In this document: positions 8,902-17,877 of the stretch, one piece after another
Position numbering within the stretch: the first letter of the stretch is position 1
Layout of the letters: each line of letters begins with the position of its first letter
Program-made: the position numbers and the translations under genes
The notes under the pieces: model-generated
Database searches by the model: none
The model's input: only the letters and a program-made list of their open reading frames with translations
Told to the model about the DNA's origin: nothing
Virus record (IMG/VR): IMGVR_UViG_3300009528_000020
Span: 1 to 44,504 of that record
DNA length: 44,504 nt
Reading direction: 5' to 3' (one strand)
From: a virus

Positions 8902-9632
8902 TACCTGGACTAAGAGGATTAGGTAAGTTTCCTGTTCCTGATTTAAGACCAAAGCCAGTAGCGATGAGCTTAACACCGAATAGAATCAAAATCCTAATTG
9001 GGATGCCTTTTGGTAGACCAATGGATTTACTACCAATAGAGTCATGGGTGGCTCTGTTTATTAAGGCAGTGACTAATCCTTGCTATTTCATTTCAGGTAA
9101 ATATGTGCGCACTGCCTATCTGGATGTGAATCGGGATACTATTGCCGCAGAAGCACTGAAGCAGAAAACAGACTTTGTGCTGATGGTAGATACCGATATG
9201 GATTATCCCGACACTACTCTCGATACTTTGGTATCCAGGGATAAGGATGTGGTTGGAGTGGCTTATTACACGCCTCGATGGAATCCAGAGGAAAAGAAAT
9301 CTGAAGAAGTATGGCCGCAAATCTATGACTATAACATAAAGGCAAAACTTTGGAGTCAGTGGCCAATGATTAAAGAGACGGAACCCTTCAGAGTAGATGC
9401 AGTGGGAACAGGGATAATGCTAATAAAGACTAAGGTATTTAAGAAGCTAAAAAAACCCTGGTTTCCATTCTTTCGGACTGAGTATAAGGGGGATCCTAAA
9501 GTAATGGGTGAGGACTTGGGTTTCTGTCTTAAATGCCTGGCTAACGGAATTGAAGTCTGGGTAGATCCCACAATTGATGTGGGTCATAATAAAGCCTATA
9601 GATATAGCAAGAAGGATTGCACTACAAAATGA
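8886..9632 (+). CDS. Glycosyltransferase, GT-A fold (248 aa)
   Basis: Overlaps the methyltransferase end. It has a nucleotide-sugar binding DxD signature in MVDTDMDYP (about residues 98-103) and an acidic catalytic-type motif GEDLGFCLKC near residue 210. VDPTIDVGHN is typical of the end of such domains. The N-terminal strand KILIGMPFGRPMDLLPIESW fits this family. No membrane segment, so cytoplasmic. Probably modifies virion proteins or phage/host glycans together with its neighbours (inference). Confidence 0.8.
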   Translation: MGKIIVPGLRGLGKFPVPDLRPKPVAMSLTPNRIKILIGMPFGRPMDLLPIESWVALFIKAVTNPCYFISGKYVRTAYLDVNRDTIAAEALKQKTDFVLMVDTDMDYPDTTLDTLVSRDKDVVGVAYYTPRWNPEEKKSEEVWPQIYDYNIKAKLWSQWPMIKETEPFRVDAVGTGIMLIKTKVFKKLKKPWFPFFRTEYKGDPKVMGEDLGFCLKCLANGIEVWVDPTIDVGHNKAYRYSKKDCTTK

Positions 9633-10393
9633 GTAACGACGTAGTGAATATTCTCGTTCCTACACGGGGAAGGGCAAAGCAACTAAAGAGGAATATGCAC
9701 CTTCTCAGAGAGAATACTCGTTACCTAGCTTATGAGTTAATTATAATTGCAGATGCGGATGATAAGGAGACTTTAAGGGTCTGTGACAAAGAAAGATTAG
9801 ATTACCTAGTTATGCTGGATCGAAGCTACTTTGCTACCAAGATAAATTTTGCTTTCTTCAAGGCTGGCGGTAACTACTTAGTCTGTCTTTCAGATGATGT
9901 GGAAGTCAAGGCTGATTGGCTAGGAATAGCAGTTGATTCTTTTAGAAAAGCATTTAGCGATGATACGGGTGTTCTTTGTTTTGATGATGGAGGAGAATGG
10001 GAATTTGTAATCGCTCCTCATCCCTTCATTTCTCGCAGGTGGATAGATAGATTTCAACATGGCAAATGGGTCTTATGGCCAGAGTATTGGCATAACTACG
10101 GAGATACCGAGATTAGTATGGTCTCTCATGCCATAGGTAAATTTCTCTGGTGTCCAGAGTCCAAAGTAATTCATCACAGACCACAAAATTGGAATGAGGC
10201 AGATTCAACCTGGAAAAAGGTAGTGGATGAGATACATCCAAGAGATTATGAAATATATCATCAAAGGGTACTTGATTGTTTTCCAGGGTATGGGCCAGAG
10301 GAGATTAAAATACCGTTCTCACAAATTGAACTCCACAATGGGGCTCTAAGATTGAAAATGGCCGAATGGAATGAAAAAAGAAAAAAGTCTTGA
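9629..10393 (+). CDS. Glycosyltransferase family 2-like (254 aa)
   Basis: Start placed at ATG 9629 (ATGA overlap) rather than the upstream TTG. N-terminal NILVPTRGRAKQLKRNMHLL is the standard GT2 beginning. The DD motif is in CLSDDVEVKADWLG (the usual DxD place) and NYGDTEISMVSHAIG is the acceptor/catalytic segment. No transmembrane segment. Forms a three-gene glycan-modification cassette with the preceding two genes inside the structural operon. Confidence 0.85.
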   Translation: MSNDVVNILVPTRGRAKQLKRNMHLLRENTRYLAYELIIIADADDKETLRVCDKERLDYLVMLDRSYFATKINFAFFKAGGNYLVCLSDDVEVKADWLGIAVDSFRKAFSDDTGVLCFDDGGEWEFVIAPHPFISRRWIDRFQHGKWVLWPEYWHNYGDTEISMVSHAIGKFLWCPESKVIHHRPQNWNEADSTWKKVVDEIHPRDYEIYHQRVLDCFPGYGPEEIKIPFSQIELHNGALRLKMAEWNEKRKKS

Positions 10394-10550
10394 ACATATA
10401 AAAAAAGTATGTGGGGGAGGAGAAGAGGCAGATTTTAAGAAGCATCCCCCTACAGAGGAAGAAATATTTGAGTGTGTGCAACGATTAGGCTGTGTAAGCC
10501 TGGAAGAGATAGCGTTTCATAGAAGAAAAATAATAATAAGGAGGGAATAA
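10371..10550 (+). CDS. Small hypothetical protein (59 aa)
   Basis: ATG at 10371 lies inside the end of the glycosyltransferase gene, and the stop (TAA 10548-10550) abuts the next ATG. Product: MKKEKSLEHIKKVCGGGEEADF..., with three Cys and a helical C-terminus. It fills an otherwise empty 157-base gap with an open frame and fits the operon spacing. No family recognised. Confidence 0.5.
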   Translation: MKKEKSLEHIKKVCGGGEEADFKKHPPTEEEIFECVQRLGCVSLEEIAFHRRKIIIRRE

Positions 10551-10847
10551 ATGGCAACGGCGGCAGTATTTTGTGGATATGCAGTAATAGCAGACGATGG
10601 AGTAGCTGTACAGTTACGGTCAACAGGTAACACCATTAAGGGTGGAAATATAATGGCTCCAAAGACTAACCTGGGTTATGTTGTACTGGGGCACAGCACG
10701 GTTACTGATGACAAAGATACGACTACGGGGGGCTATCCATTAGCACCAGGAGCTGTTTATCCAATAAATGGACAAACGGAAACTAACATTTGGTATATAA
10801 ATGGTAAGGAGGGGCAAGAAGTCTATTTTGCATTCTTCTCTAGCTAA
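10551..10847 (+). CDS. Small beta-sandwich virion protein (98 aa)
   Basis: SD AAGGAGGG. Sequence pattern VVLGHSTVTDDK...GYPLAPGAVYPINGQTETNIWYINGKEGQEVYFAFF. This is the pattern of small phage proteins in which an LxPG turn is followed by a strand naming the local environment (I/V-W-Y-I). Usually regarded as head or fibre decoration. Role inferred only from position. Confidence 0.7.
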   Translation: MATAAVFCGYAVIADDGVAVQLRSTGNTIKGGNIMAPKTNLGYVVLGHSTVTDDKDTTTGGYPLAPGAVYPINGQTETNIWYINGKEGQEVYFAFFSS

Positions 10848-10857
10848 GGAGCTATAA

Positions 10858-11535
10858 ATGACCTTTACAGTAATGAAAGCTATGGTGCTAGACCTCATTG
10901 CGGAAGAAAATAATGACCGCTTTGATGATACATTCGTGGGCCGAGCCGTCAATTTGGGATGTGTGGATTTCCTCGACAAATGTGAGGCTATAGATACTCA
11001 CTGGACTATTGACACGGTAGCAGATCAGATGTGGTATCTTTCTCCCACTAATTGTTTTGAGCTAACCAGAGTAGAATGGGTGGATGATTGGGTGGGTTCT
11101 ACTGATTTTGGCCAGAGACTTAAGCTAGAGAGAAAAACCTTTAAGGAAATGGATGATGAATATCCTCTTGATACTTCCCGTGCTGAAGATAACACTAGCT
11201 GGCAGGAGATAACTGGCGACCCTGTGGTCTGGATTCCTAAAGAGCATGATGTTATAGGAATATACCCAGCTTGCGATACGAGTGATGATAAGCTCTTTCT
11301 CTATGGAAGAAAAAAGCACGTGGATATGGATGAAGATGCTAATACTCCTGGATTTGCTGACCAATGGCATATTATACCCTGTATTTATGCAGCTAGGATG
11401 TTGCTACGAAGCGATAACGATGAGAAGGCAGCGGGCTTTGAGAGATGGTATAAGGAAGAAGTAATGATGGCTAAACGCACTATAATGGAGAGAAAGAAGC
11501 ATATGCCATCAACGTGGAGGATGTACGCATACTAA
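10858..11535 (+). CDS. Head-tail adaptor protein (SU10/P22 gp4-like)
   Basis: 225 aa. The N-terminal helices MTFTVMKAMVLDLIAEENNDRFDDTFVGRAVNLGCVDFLDK, the central beta segment (PTNCFELTRVEWVDD, VVWIPKEHDVIGIYPACD) and the terminal helices with DQWHIIPCIYAARMLLRSDNDEKAAGFERWYKEEVMMAKR are the standard architecture of podovirus adaptor proteins. Known role: ring of 12 under the portal that joins the tail. Its location after the glycan cassette and before the fibre genes fits. Confidence 0.8.
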   Translation: MTFTVMKAMVLDLIAEENNDRFDDTFVGRAVNLGCVDFLDKCEAIDTHWTIDTVADQMWYLSPTNCFELTRVEWVDDWVGSTDFGQRLKLERKTFKEMDDEYPLDTSRAEDNTSWQEITGDPVVWIPKEHDVIGIYPACDTSDDKLFLYGRKKHVDMDEDANTPGFADQWHIIPCIYAARMLLRSDNDEKAAGFERWYKEEVMMAKRTIMERKKHMPSTWRMYAY

Positions 11536-11789
11536 TGGTCTGGACAGAGCGAACGAAACCTACGGATAGTGCAACAGAAAGGGTGCGAGTTGGTGGCCCT
11601 GGATATGATTTTTCTATGGTAAATATTTTCTGGGATAGGACTGATATTTATTTTGATAACACTGCAAGGCACGTCACCGAGAGAACCAAACCCAGTGATG
11701 GCGAAGTAGAGCGAACTAAGCCCACAGATAGCTGGACGGAACGCACCAAACCCACGGACACAGCTACGGAGCGAACTAAACCAACATAG
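11535..11789 (+). CDS. ERTKPTD-repeat protein (84 aa)
   Basis: ATG 11535 overlaps the adaptor stop (TAATG); a GTG at 11514 is possible. The C-terminal third is a 10-residue tandem repeat with consensus ERTKPTDxxT (four full or partial copies from about 11683 to 11786), and two related copies flank the N-terminal part. Small proteins with SWTERTKPT-type repeats occur beside phage adaptor genes; role not known. The repeats suggest an extended fibrous or clamp-like element. Confidence 0.75.
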   Translation: MVWTERTKPTDSATERVRVGGPGYDFSMVNIFWDRTDIYFDNTARHVTERTKPSDGEVERTKPTDSWTERTKPTDTATERTKPT

Positions 11790-11799
11790 GAGGTTATAA

Positions 11800-12012
11800 A
11801 TGGAAGATATATCTAAGCAAAACAAGGTTGCATTGGTAGAACGGCGACTTACGGAAGTTAAGAATGGCCTCTATGATTTAAGCATACAGGCACGTGTTGC
11901 CGACAAAGTTGGGGATAAAGCGACTAAAGACCGGGCTGTGGAACAGATGAAAAGATTCGAGAAGATGAAAGACGAGTATGACAAGATACTGGCAGAGCTA
12001 GATAAGGAATAA
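11800..12012 (+). CDS. Small helical protein (70 aa)
   Basis: SD AGGAGGT. Charged and entirely helical (VERRLTEVKNGLYDLSIQARVADKVGDKATKDRAVEQMKRFEKMKDEYDKIL). Ends four bases before the fibre start. Possibly a chaperone or an attachment peptide for the next gene; not recognised. Confidence 0.68.
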   Translation: MEDISKQNKVALVERRLTEVKNGLYDLSIQARVADKVGDKATKDRAVEQMKRFEKMKDEYDKILAELDKE

Positions 12013-12015
12013 CAT

Positions 12016-14028
12016 ATGGCACATTTGACCGATTTAGACCTTACTGCACCGGCAGATTCACTCTTTTCTGGCGGTACTGTTTTAAATACTTGGCGAACTA
12101 GAATCGATGCCCTCAATGATATCTTGGGTGATATTACCACAGCTGAGGCTAATCAGGTAGAGAATATAGCAACTACCACTATATCTGCAGCTCAATGGGG
12201 ATACCTCGGAGCTTGCACCGCAGGTGGTGGTCAATTATTAGCCGCTTTGACTGCTGGTGAGAGTACACAACTAGAGGCCATTGGAAGCACTACAATATCC
12301 TCAACGCAATGGGGTTATTTAGGAGCATTAAATCAAGGACTCACCACAACTAGCACAGTGACTTTTGGGACAATTAACGCTTTTACTCTCGGGGGCAAAC
12401 TTACCGCAGGAGCTTCAGAGATAGAAGGTACTGGTTTTGATATAAACGGTGGAACGATAGGTGGAGTGACACTAGATGGCGCTATAGCTGGAGGAGACCA
12501 AGGCATTACTGGCGTAGGGGATATGACTTTTACTGCCGGTAGCATTCTTGCAGCTGCGGCGGCAGATACTAGCACGTTGTTAATCAAGGCAGGAGGACTT
12601 GCTGGAACTTCGGTAATTACGATAACTTCGTTGGATGCAGGAGATACTATCGCTTTTGCTAATATAACTGCACTTGTTGCCTCAGGTAATCTTGATATTG
12701 GGGCGCATGGATTCACGGCGAATACTCTTACTGCTGATGGACTAACTCCAGGACAGGTAGTTATTGCTGGTGCTGGCGGCTTACTCGGTGGTGATACCGA
12801 TTTGACATTTAGTGGCGATACCTTGACTGTTACTAAACTTGGCGCATTCCAAGCCGCTGGAGTAATTAACTTCGATTCGCAGAATATGACCAATGTGGAT
12901 ATCGATAGTGGCACTATTAACGGAATAACTGATCTTGCAGTCGCTGATGGAGGGACGGGCGCATCTAATGCAACGAATGCTAGGAGTAATCTCGGTCTTG
13001 TAATAGGAACTAATGTATTAGCACAGCAGACTATAGGAATAGCCAACGACAATCTCCTTGAAGTAGATCATGCTTCTCCAGCTGATGATGATTATGCTAA
13101 GTTTACAGCGAATGGGTTGGAAGGGCGCAGTTATACCGAAGTTGTATCAGATTTAAGTCTGGATACACGAAGATTATTTAATCTCTGTCGCAATGCTGCC
13201 TTTGCTTCTCGTAGCGGAGGCACATCGGCAAAGCCAGATGAGTGGGAATTAGAAGGTAGTCCTACTGTTGCTTATGATACTGTAGACCCTAGTTATGGCG
13301 ACTACGCAGTTAAACTTACTGCTACTGGGGCAGGTGATGAGGGACAAAAACAGACTTTAACTCATCTTAAAATCAGCACTAAATATCAAATATTCGCTAG
13401 AGTTAAGGTTGATGCAGGAGATACGGCCTCTCTTATCACAACTGGAGCGACTACTAATATCAATGTAGATTCAACTTCAGAATCTTGGGAAGATATAACT
13501 GGGGAGTTTATTACAGATGGTTCTGCTACCGATGTAGTAATAAAGTTGGTAGCCTCAGCCAATACAGATGTTGCCTATTTCTGTGGAGTGACCTGCGTAG
13601 AAGGTAATATACCTCCCGCTAATTTCATAAGGAGAGTGAATGAGACGATTTATCTTACTACGCCAATTACTGATACAAGTTGGGATAGCGATGGTTATAG
13701 TAGTGCCGAGGCGGATTTAGATTTGTCTGCTTTTGGAAATGGTTGCCCGCCTAAAATTAAGGCTGTTTTTGTATCTACAGTAGGTAGAGATTCAGCAAGC
13801 TCAAGCGGAGCTGCCTACTTTTGGCTGGGAGTAGGCGGTGTTGCTCTCACAGTTTCTAATGTCGTTGGTGGAGTAAATTGCACTAATCAGCCAGATGATA
13901 CTCCACTATATGGTTATGCAACAATTCCCTGTAATGGTAACGGAGACATTCGGTATAAAATAGCCGCAAGTGGTGCGAATACATTTGATTGTTGGCTTGC
14001 TATTTGGGGCTATGTTTTAGGAGAATAA
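12016..14028 (+). CDS. Tail fibre / receptor-binding-type protein (670 aa)
   Basis: N-terminus: two copies of a block containing TISxxQWGYLGA (about residues 54-65 and 94-105), common in phage fibre shafts. Residues 110-330: Gly-rich beta repeats (TFGTINAFTLGGKLTAG, GGTIGGVTLDGAIAGGDQGI). Around residues 385-535 lies a jelly-roll domain like CBM4/9-type carbohydrate-binding modules (LCRNAAFASRSGG...PDEWELEG; later SWEDITGEFITDGSATDVVIKLVAS). The C-terminal ~135 aa form a beta domain. Probably binds host surface glycan. Extended structure is inferred. Confidence 0.78.
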   Translation: MAHLTDLDLTAPADSLFSGGTVLNTWRTRIDALNDILGDITTAEANQVENIATTTISAAQWGYLGACTAGGGQLLAALTAGESTQLEAIGSTTISSTQWGYLGALNQGLTTTSTVTFGTINAFTLGGKLTAGASEIEGTGFDINGGTIGGVTLDGAIAGGDQGITGVGDMTFTAGSILAAAAADTSTLLIKAGGLAGTSVITITSLDAGDTIAFANITALVASGNLDIGAHGFTANTLTADGLTPGQVVIAGAGGLLGGDTDLTFSGDTLTVTKLGAFQAAGVINFDSQNMTNVDIDSGTINGITDLAVADGGTGASNATNARSNLGLVIGTNVLAQQTIGIANDNLLEVDHASPADDDYAKFTANGLEGRSYTEVVSDLSLDTRRLFNLCRNAAFASRSGGTSAKPDEWELEGSPTVAYDTVDPSYGDYAVKLTATGAGDEGQKQTLTHLKISTKYQIFARVKVDAGDTASLITTGATTNINVDSTSESWEDITGEFITDGSATDVVIKLVASANTDVAYFCGVTCVEGNIPPANFIRRVNETIYLTTPITDTSWDSDGYSSAEADLDLSAFGNGCPPKIKAVFVSTVGRDSASSSGAAYFWLGVGGVALTVSNVVGGVNCTNQPDDTPLYGYATIPCNGNGDIRYKIAASGANTFDCWLAIWGYVLGE

Positions 14029-15483
14029 ATGGCTATACGAAATCACGCATTAACTTCATTTCTGGGACTAAACACTGAGGTATCTGATTTCCTGCTCAAG
14101 GATAATGAAGCGACAGCTATATCTAATGTGGATGTGGATTATAGAGGGTATCTCAGGAATAGAGCTGGTATAGATAAGGTTAACGATGATGCTATTGCTG
14201 AGAATGCAACTGTCAAGGATGTATTGGGCTTGTATGGATTCTACAAAGATGGAGTGGCTAGCTACAAGAAGATATGTGCAGCAGGGACTAAGCTACTTCA
14301 ATTTGATGGAACAGATTGGCAGGATTTAAAGACTTCTTTGGTTACTGGGGGTAGGTGGAACTTTATAACTCATCTAAATGTCTGCTATGGAGTGGATGAG
14401 AAAAATACTCCGCAAAAAATTACTGAGTCTGGAACAGATTATTCATCGGCAAACTGGACTGGTTTGGCTAATAATGACCCTCCTGATTTAGCTCCTTTCA
14501 TTATTGAGCATAGAGATAGGGTATTCATAGCGGGCGATCCTGATAATGCTTCTACAGTGGTATATTCAACTATGAATGCCACCCCTGATTTTAGTAATAC
14601 AGGCATAACAGGAATTCCCATTCTTAAAGGTGACGGGCAAAAGGTTACTGGGTTGTCTAAGCTAGGCTTTAATTTAATTGTCACCAAGAAACACCAGATA
14701 CATCATATCTCAGGGTGTACTTCGGCTGATTTTGTCATGCGTATGCTTGTGCCGGGTAAGGGCTGTTTTGCTTATAGGAGCTTGGTCAATACTGGCAACA
14801 CTATAATTATGCTTCACGATAGTGGAATCCTTAACTTTAATGGACAAACAATTCAAGATATGTCCCTCAATTTCAAGAGCAAGATCGACGCAATACTCAG
14901 TAGCTATATCCAGAACGCCTGTGCAGTTTATAAAGATAAGCGATATTGGCTTTCTTATACTTCTAGCGGAACGAGCAATGATAAGACTTTGGTGATTGAT
15001 TCAGTTTCAGGGGCTTGCACCGAGTATGACTACGGTGTGAATGCTTTTTATCTTGACTTAGCTAATAATTTATATGGTGCGTGCAACTCAGGATTTGTAA
15101 GACAACTTGATACGGAGACTGACGATGATGGCTCTGACATAGATTCTTACTGGCAAAGTAAATATCTTGACTTTGGAGCACCCAATGTAACCAAAAGAAT
15201 TAAAGAGTGCATAGTCTATTGTTCTTTGGCAACGGAGGATTTGAGCTTTAGATTTGATATTGACCATAAAACTGGTGGAACTGGAAGGCAAGACTGGACT
15301 AAAACGGTTGCCCCCACTTCAACCACAGTAACCGAAGTGAGGTTTTCCTGCTCAAAGGAGTTAGTGGGAAAAAGATTTAGACTAAAGATTTCTCACAATG
15401 GCAGTGAGACTTTCAAGGTTTATCAGGTTATCTTTAGATACGAGCCCATTGCTCGCAGGGGAGATATAGCCAGTGTCAAGTGA
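14029..15483 (+). CDS. Tail nozzle / beta-propeller stabilisation protein (484 aa)
   Basis: The start abuts the fibre stop. Opening MAIRNHALTSFLGLNTEVSDFLLKDNEATAISNVDVDYRGYLRNRAGIDKV is typical of podovirus tail nozzle proteins, where loaded samples of the form NVDVDxRGxLRxRxG begin a propeller. Later WNFITHLNVCYGVDEKNTPQKI and IEHRDRVFIAGDPDNASTVVYSTM are repeated propeller blades. Known role in P22/SU10-like phages: forms the narrow tail tube below the adaptor. Confidence 0.75.
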   Translation: MAIRNHALTSFLGLNTEVSDFLLKDNEATAISNVDVDYRGYLRNRAGIDKVNDDAIAENATVKDVLGLYGFYKDGVASYKKICAAGTKLLQFDGTDWQDLKTSLVTGGRWNFITHLNVCYGVDEKNTPQKITESGTDYSSANWTGLANNDPPDLAPFIIEHRDRVFIAGDPDNASTVVYSTMNATPDFSNTGITGIPILKGDGQKVTGLSKLGFNLIVTKKHQIHHISGCTSADFVMRMLVPGKGCFAYRSLVNTGNTIIMLHDSGILNFNGQTIQDMSLNFKSKIDAILSSYIQNACAVYKDKRYWLSYTSSGTSNDKTLVIDSVSGACTEYDYGVNAFYLDLANNLYGACNSGFVRQLDTETDDDGSDIDSYWQSKYLDFGAPNVTKRIKECIVYCSLATEDLSFRFDIDHKTGGTGRQDWTKTVAPTSTTVTEVRFSCSKELVGKRFRLKISHNGSETFKVYQVIFRYEPIARRGDIASVK

Positions 15484-16618
15484 AGCAGGGCACGTTCAAA
15501 TTACTGAGTTTAGCAAAGAAGTTATCCCTATGATTAACTGGCAGATGGAGGATTTATTCTGCCAGTATGGCGTAGCTATGCCTTACTTTATGCTTGACTT
15601 TGATTTCCCTGACTACTTTCAACGTCCAGATTGGGTTAGCGGCTATAACTTTAATCTTGACTGGGGGCCGTGGGGATACTGGCTTGTTTGGTTTAATGAG
15701 CTTCTGGGGTTCTTGTTTGATGAGGCTCATCTACCACGCTGGCAAATGCCAGATATGTCAGAATGGAGTTGGGCTATGTTTAATGATTATATGAGTGAAT
15801 TATATGACAATATGCAGAGACACTATGTATATGGACAGTCGGGAACTTTTACTAAAGATGAAGTGATAGAGGGAGAAACATCAGGTATTACGGGTTGGTA
15901 TAAATGGAAAGATGGTGATGGCTATATTCACGTAGCTAAGAAACGGGATGCGGCGGGTGAACCTGTGGTAGATTTCGAGGAGGAGAAAATAGTAGGGCAA
16001 ACTTCCGGAGCTTACGCTTGGACTTATGAAGATTACTGGCAAGATTATACACTTTCAAGAGTGGCAGGCAATAATGTAATATGTCGCCACAGTGACTATC
16101 CTTACACTGAGACTACCTATGAGGAGGCGCAAGCTAACTATGAGGATGACCCAACTTGGGAGATAGAGACTAAAGGTGATGATTTATATGTGCGATGGGG
16201 TGCTTCACAGCCATATATTTATTATACAATATGGGTTAGGAATACTTATATATCTTTCAATACAACATCTATATCAGAGGTTCAAACTGCACAGATTTTT
16301 CTGGATTATGTAACTTGTCCAGGGCTAGATTCGGGCTCTCCCATACTCTATATTTATAAGCATGATTTTGGAGACACACTAGAGTCTGGAGATTGGACTG
16401 GAGGCACGCTGATTGCCCAGAGAACGTTTACAACCGCTGATAATCTACAAGATGTTACGATAGATATTGACCCTGCTGATGTTACACCTGGGGGATATTC
16501 CAGATACAGATTTGCATGGAAACGGACAGTAGATTTTGATTATTTTGCCGAAGAGGATTTACCTGCTCAAGATCTTCTTGCTGCCGATTACGTCAAATTA
16601 AAATTGTCAGCTACATAA
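15473..16618 (+). CDS. Aromatic-rich tail protein (381 aa)
   Basis: GTG start overlapping the nozzle stop by 11 bases. The first ~110 residues are extraordinarily rich in Trp, Tyr, Phe and Met (GYNFNLDWGPWGYWLVWFNELLG; MSEWSWAMFNDYMSELY). The second half is a beta domain (IYYTIWVRNTYISFNTTSIS..., ADVTPGGYSRYRFAWKR). No enzymatic motif. Position suggests a tail tip or fibre component; unusual N-terminal composition, family unknown. Confidence 0.7.
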   Translation: MSSEAGHVQITEFSKEVIPMINWQMEDLFCQYGVAMPYFMLDFDFPDYFQRPDWVSGYNFNLDWGPWGYWLVWFNELLGFLFDEAHLPRWQMPDMSEWSWAMFNDYMSELYDNMQRHYVYGQSGTFTKDEVIEGETSGITGWYKWKDGDGYIHVAKKRDAAGEPVVDFEEEKIVGQTSGAYAWTYEDYWQDYTLSRVAGNNVICRHSDYPYTETTYEEAQANYEDDPTWEIETKGDDLYVRWGASQPYIYYTIWVRNTYISFNTTSISEVQTAQIFLDYVTCPGLDSGSPILYIYKHDFGDTLESGDWTGGTLIAQRTFTTADNLQDVTIDIDPADVTPGGYSRYRFAWKRTVDFDYFAEEDLPAQDLLAADYVKLKLSAT

Positions 16619-16635
16619 CATAAAGGAGGATTATT

Positions 16636-17877
16636 ATGCCTAAAATACCTAAATTTCCTACATATCAACCATACGGTACAGACGCTGGTACACATTGGAG
16701 AGGGGCTGAAGAACTGGCTGGATTTGGTTATCAGTATCCTGGTAGGCAAGCACCCATGCCTACTTTTCCTACAGCTGAGATGCCTACTATGGAGGAATAT
16801 CCCGAAGTAACTCCTATGCCTACATACGAGCCAGGGGTGGGGGCCTATCCTATTACGCAGCTCCCTGCTTATAAATCTACGCCAGAAGCTTATCCAGAAT
16901 ATCGAGCACCTGCAGATGAAGTATCTCGGGAGCTAATGACTAGCATCCGAGAAAGAATGGCAGGTGAGGGCACCGCAGGAGCAGAATCAGCTATATATGA
17001 GAGGGGAGAGGATAGAGTCCAGATAGAATACGAGGAAGGCTTAAAGAGAATTGATGAGCAGATGGCAGCCAGGGGCTTAACCGGCTCAGGCATACACGGA
17101 GAGGCGGTAGAAAAGCTGGAAACAGAGAGACAGAGAAGTTTAGCGGATTTATCTAGGCAAATTACTATTTATGGACAGCAAGCAATAGAGTCTGCTATGG
17201 CTAAGGGGCAGCAATATGTAGCCTATCAATCGGCTGAAGCGCAAAGGGAATTAGTATCAAGAGAAAGAGGTTGGGCTGGAAGGACACAGGAAAGAATTAG
17301 GGGGTTTGAGTCTGAAGCCAGGGCAGCAGAAGCTAGAGGAGCATCAGAGCAGGCAGCCTATAATACTGCTATAGCAGAAAGGGTAAGGAGTTATGAAGCT
17401 CAAGCTAGAGCCTGGAGTGCCAAGACTGAAACTCAGAGAACCAAATGGACGGATAAAGCCAATCTAGCTATACGGAAATATCAAATAGAAATGGAAAAAG
17501 CTCAATTGCTACAGCAAGCTAAAATGACAAGCTGGCAAGTGGGGAGAGAGGAATACAGAAGAGTTTATGAGTCTCGGTATCAAGCTACCAGAGATACATA
17601 CATAGCACAAAGGGACGCAGAGGAAGCGGCTCGGCAAAAAGAAAATGATGAATGGAGAAGAGAAAAGGAGAGAATAGAGCTACAGATTAAAAGAAGAACG
17701 GCTCGGTATGAGGAGTTTAAGGGAGGTCTGCCTGATATGGCTGGCTTTGGAGGAGGAGAACCTATGTTTGGTGGATTTGGTGGCGGTGGCGAGCCTGAAC
17801 CTTATTATGAGGGCTATAAAGCCCCGCCTGGTGGATTCAAAGCCCCGCCTGGTGGATTCTATGGTGGAGGTACGTAA
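16636..17877 (+). CDS. Pro-rich / coiled-coil / Gly-rich virion protein (413 aa)
   Basis: SD AAAGGAGG. Three segments: a Pro/Met/Tyr-rich N-terminus (residues 1-90: TFPTAEMPTMEEYPEVTPMP), a long Arg/Glu/Ala coiled coil (about 95-360), and a Gly-rich end with a perfect tandem KAPPGGF. Candidate first member of an internal ejection complex, as three long helical genes in tandem after the tail genes are the arrangement of podovirus ejection proteins (gp7/gp20/gp16-like). No sequence homology claimed. Confidence 0.7.
   Translation: MPKIPKFPTYQPYGTDAGTHWRGAEELAGFGYQYPGRQAPMPTFPTAEMPTMEEYPEVTPMPTYEPGVGAYPITQLPAYKSTPEAYPEYRAPADEVSRELMTSIRERMAGEGTAGAESAIYERGEDRVQIEYEEGLKRIDEQMAARGLTGSGIHGEAVEKLETERQRSLADLSRQITIYGQQAIESAMAKGQQYVAYQSAEAQRELVSRERGWAGRTQERIRGFESEARAAEARGASEQAAYNTAIAERVRSYEAQARAWSAKTETQRTKWTDKANLAIRKYQIEMEKAQLLQQAKMTSWQVGREEYRRVYESRYQATRDTYIAQRDAEEAARQKENDEWRREKERIELQIKRRTARYEEFKGGLPDMAGFGGGEPMFGGFGGGGEPEPYYEGYKAPPGGFKAPPGGFYGGGT
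17818..17859 (+). repeat. 21-bp tandem repeat encoding KAPPGGF twice
   Basis: Two perfect copies of AAAGCCCCGCCTGGTGGATTC in frame at the end of the preceding gene. Unequal exchange could change copy number. Confidence 0.85.

Noticed and set aside
12333-13052. Long minus-strand open frame within the fibre gene
   Set aside because: It is antisense to a convincing structural gene with repeats, lacks an SD, and is caused by the skewed codon composition of the plus-strand gene.
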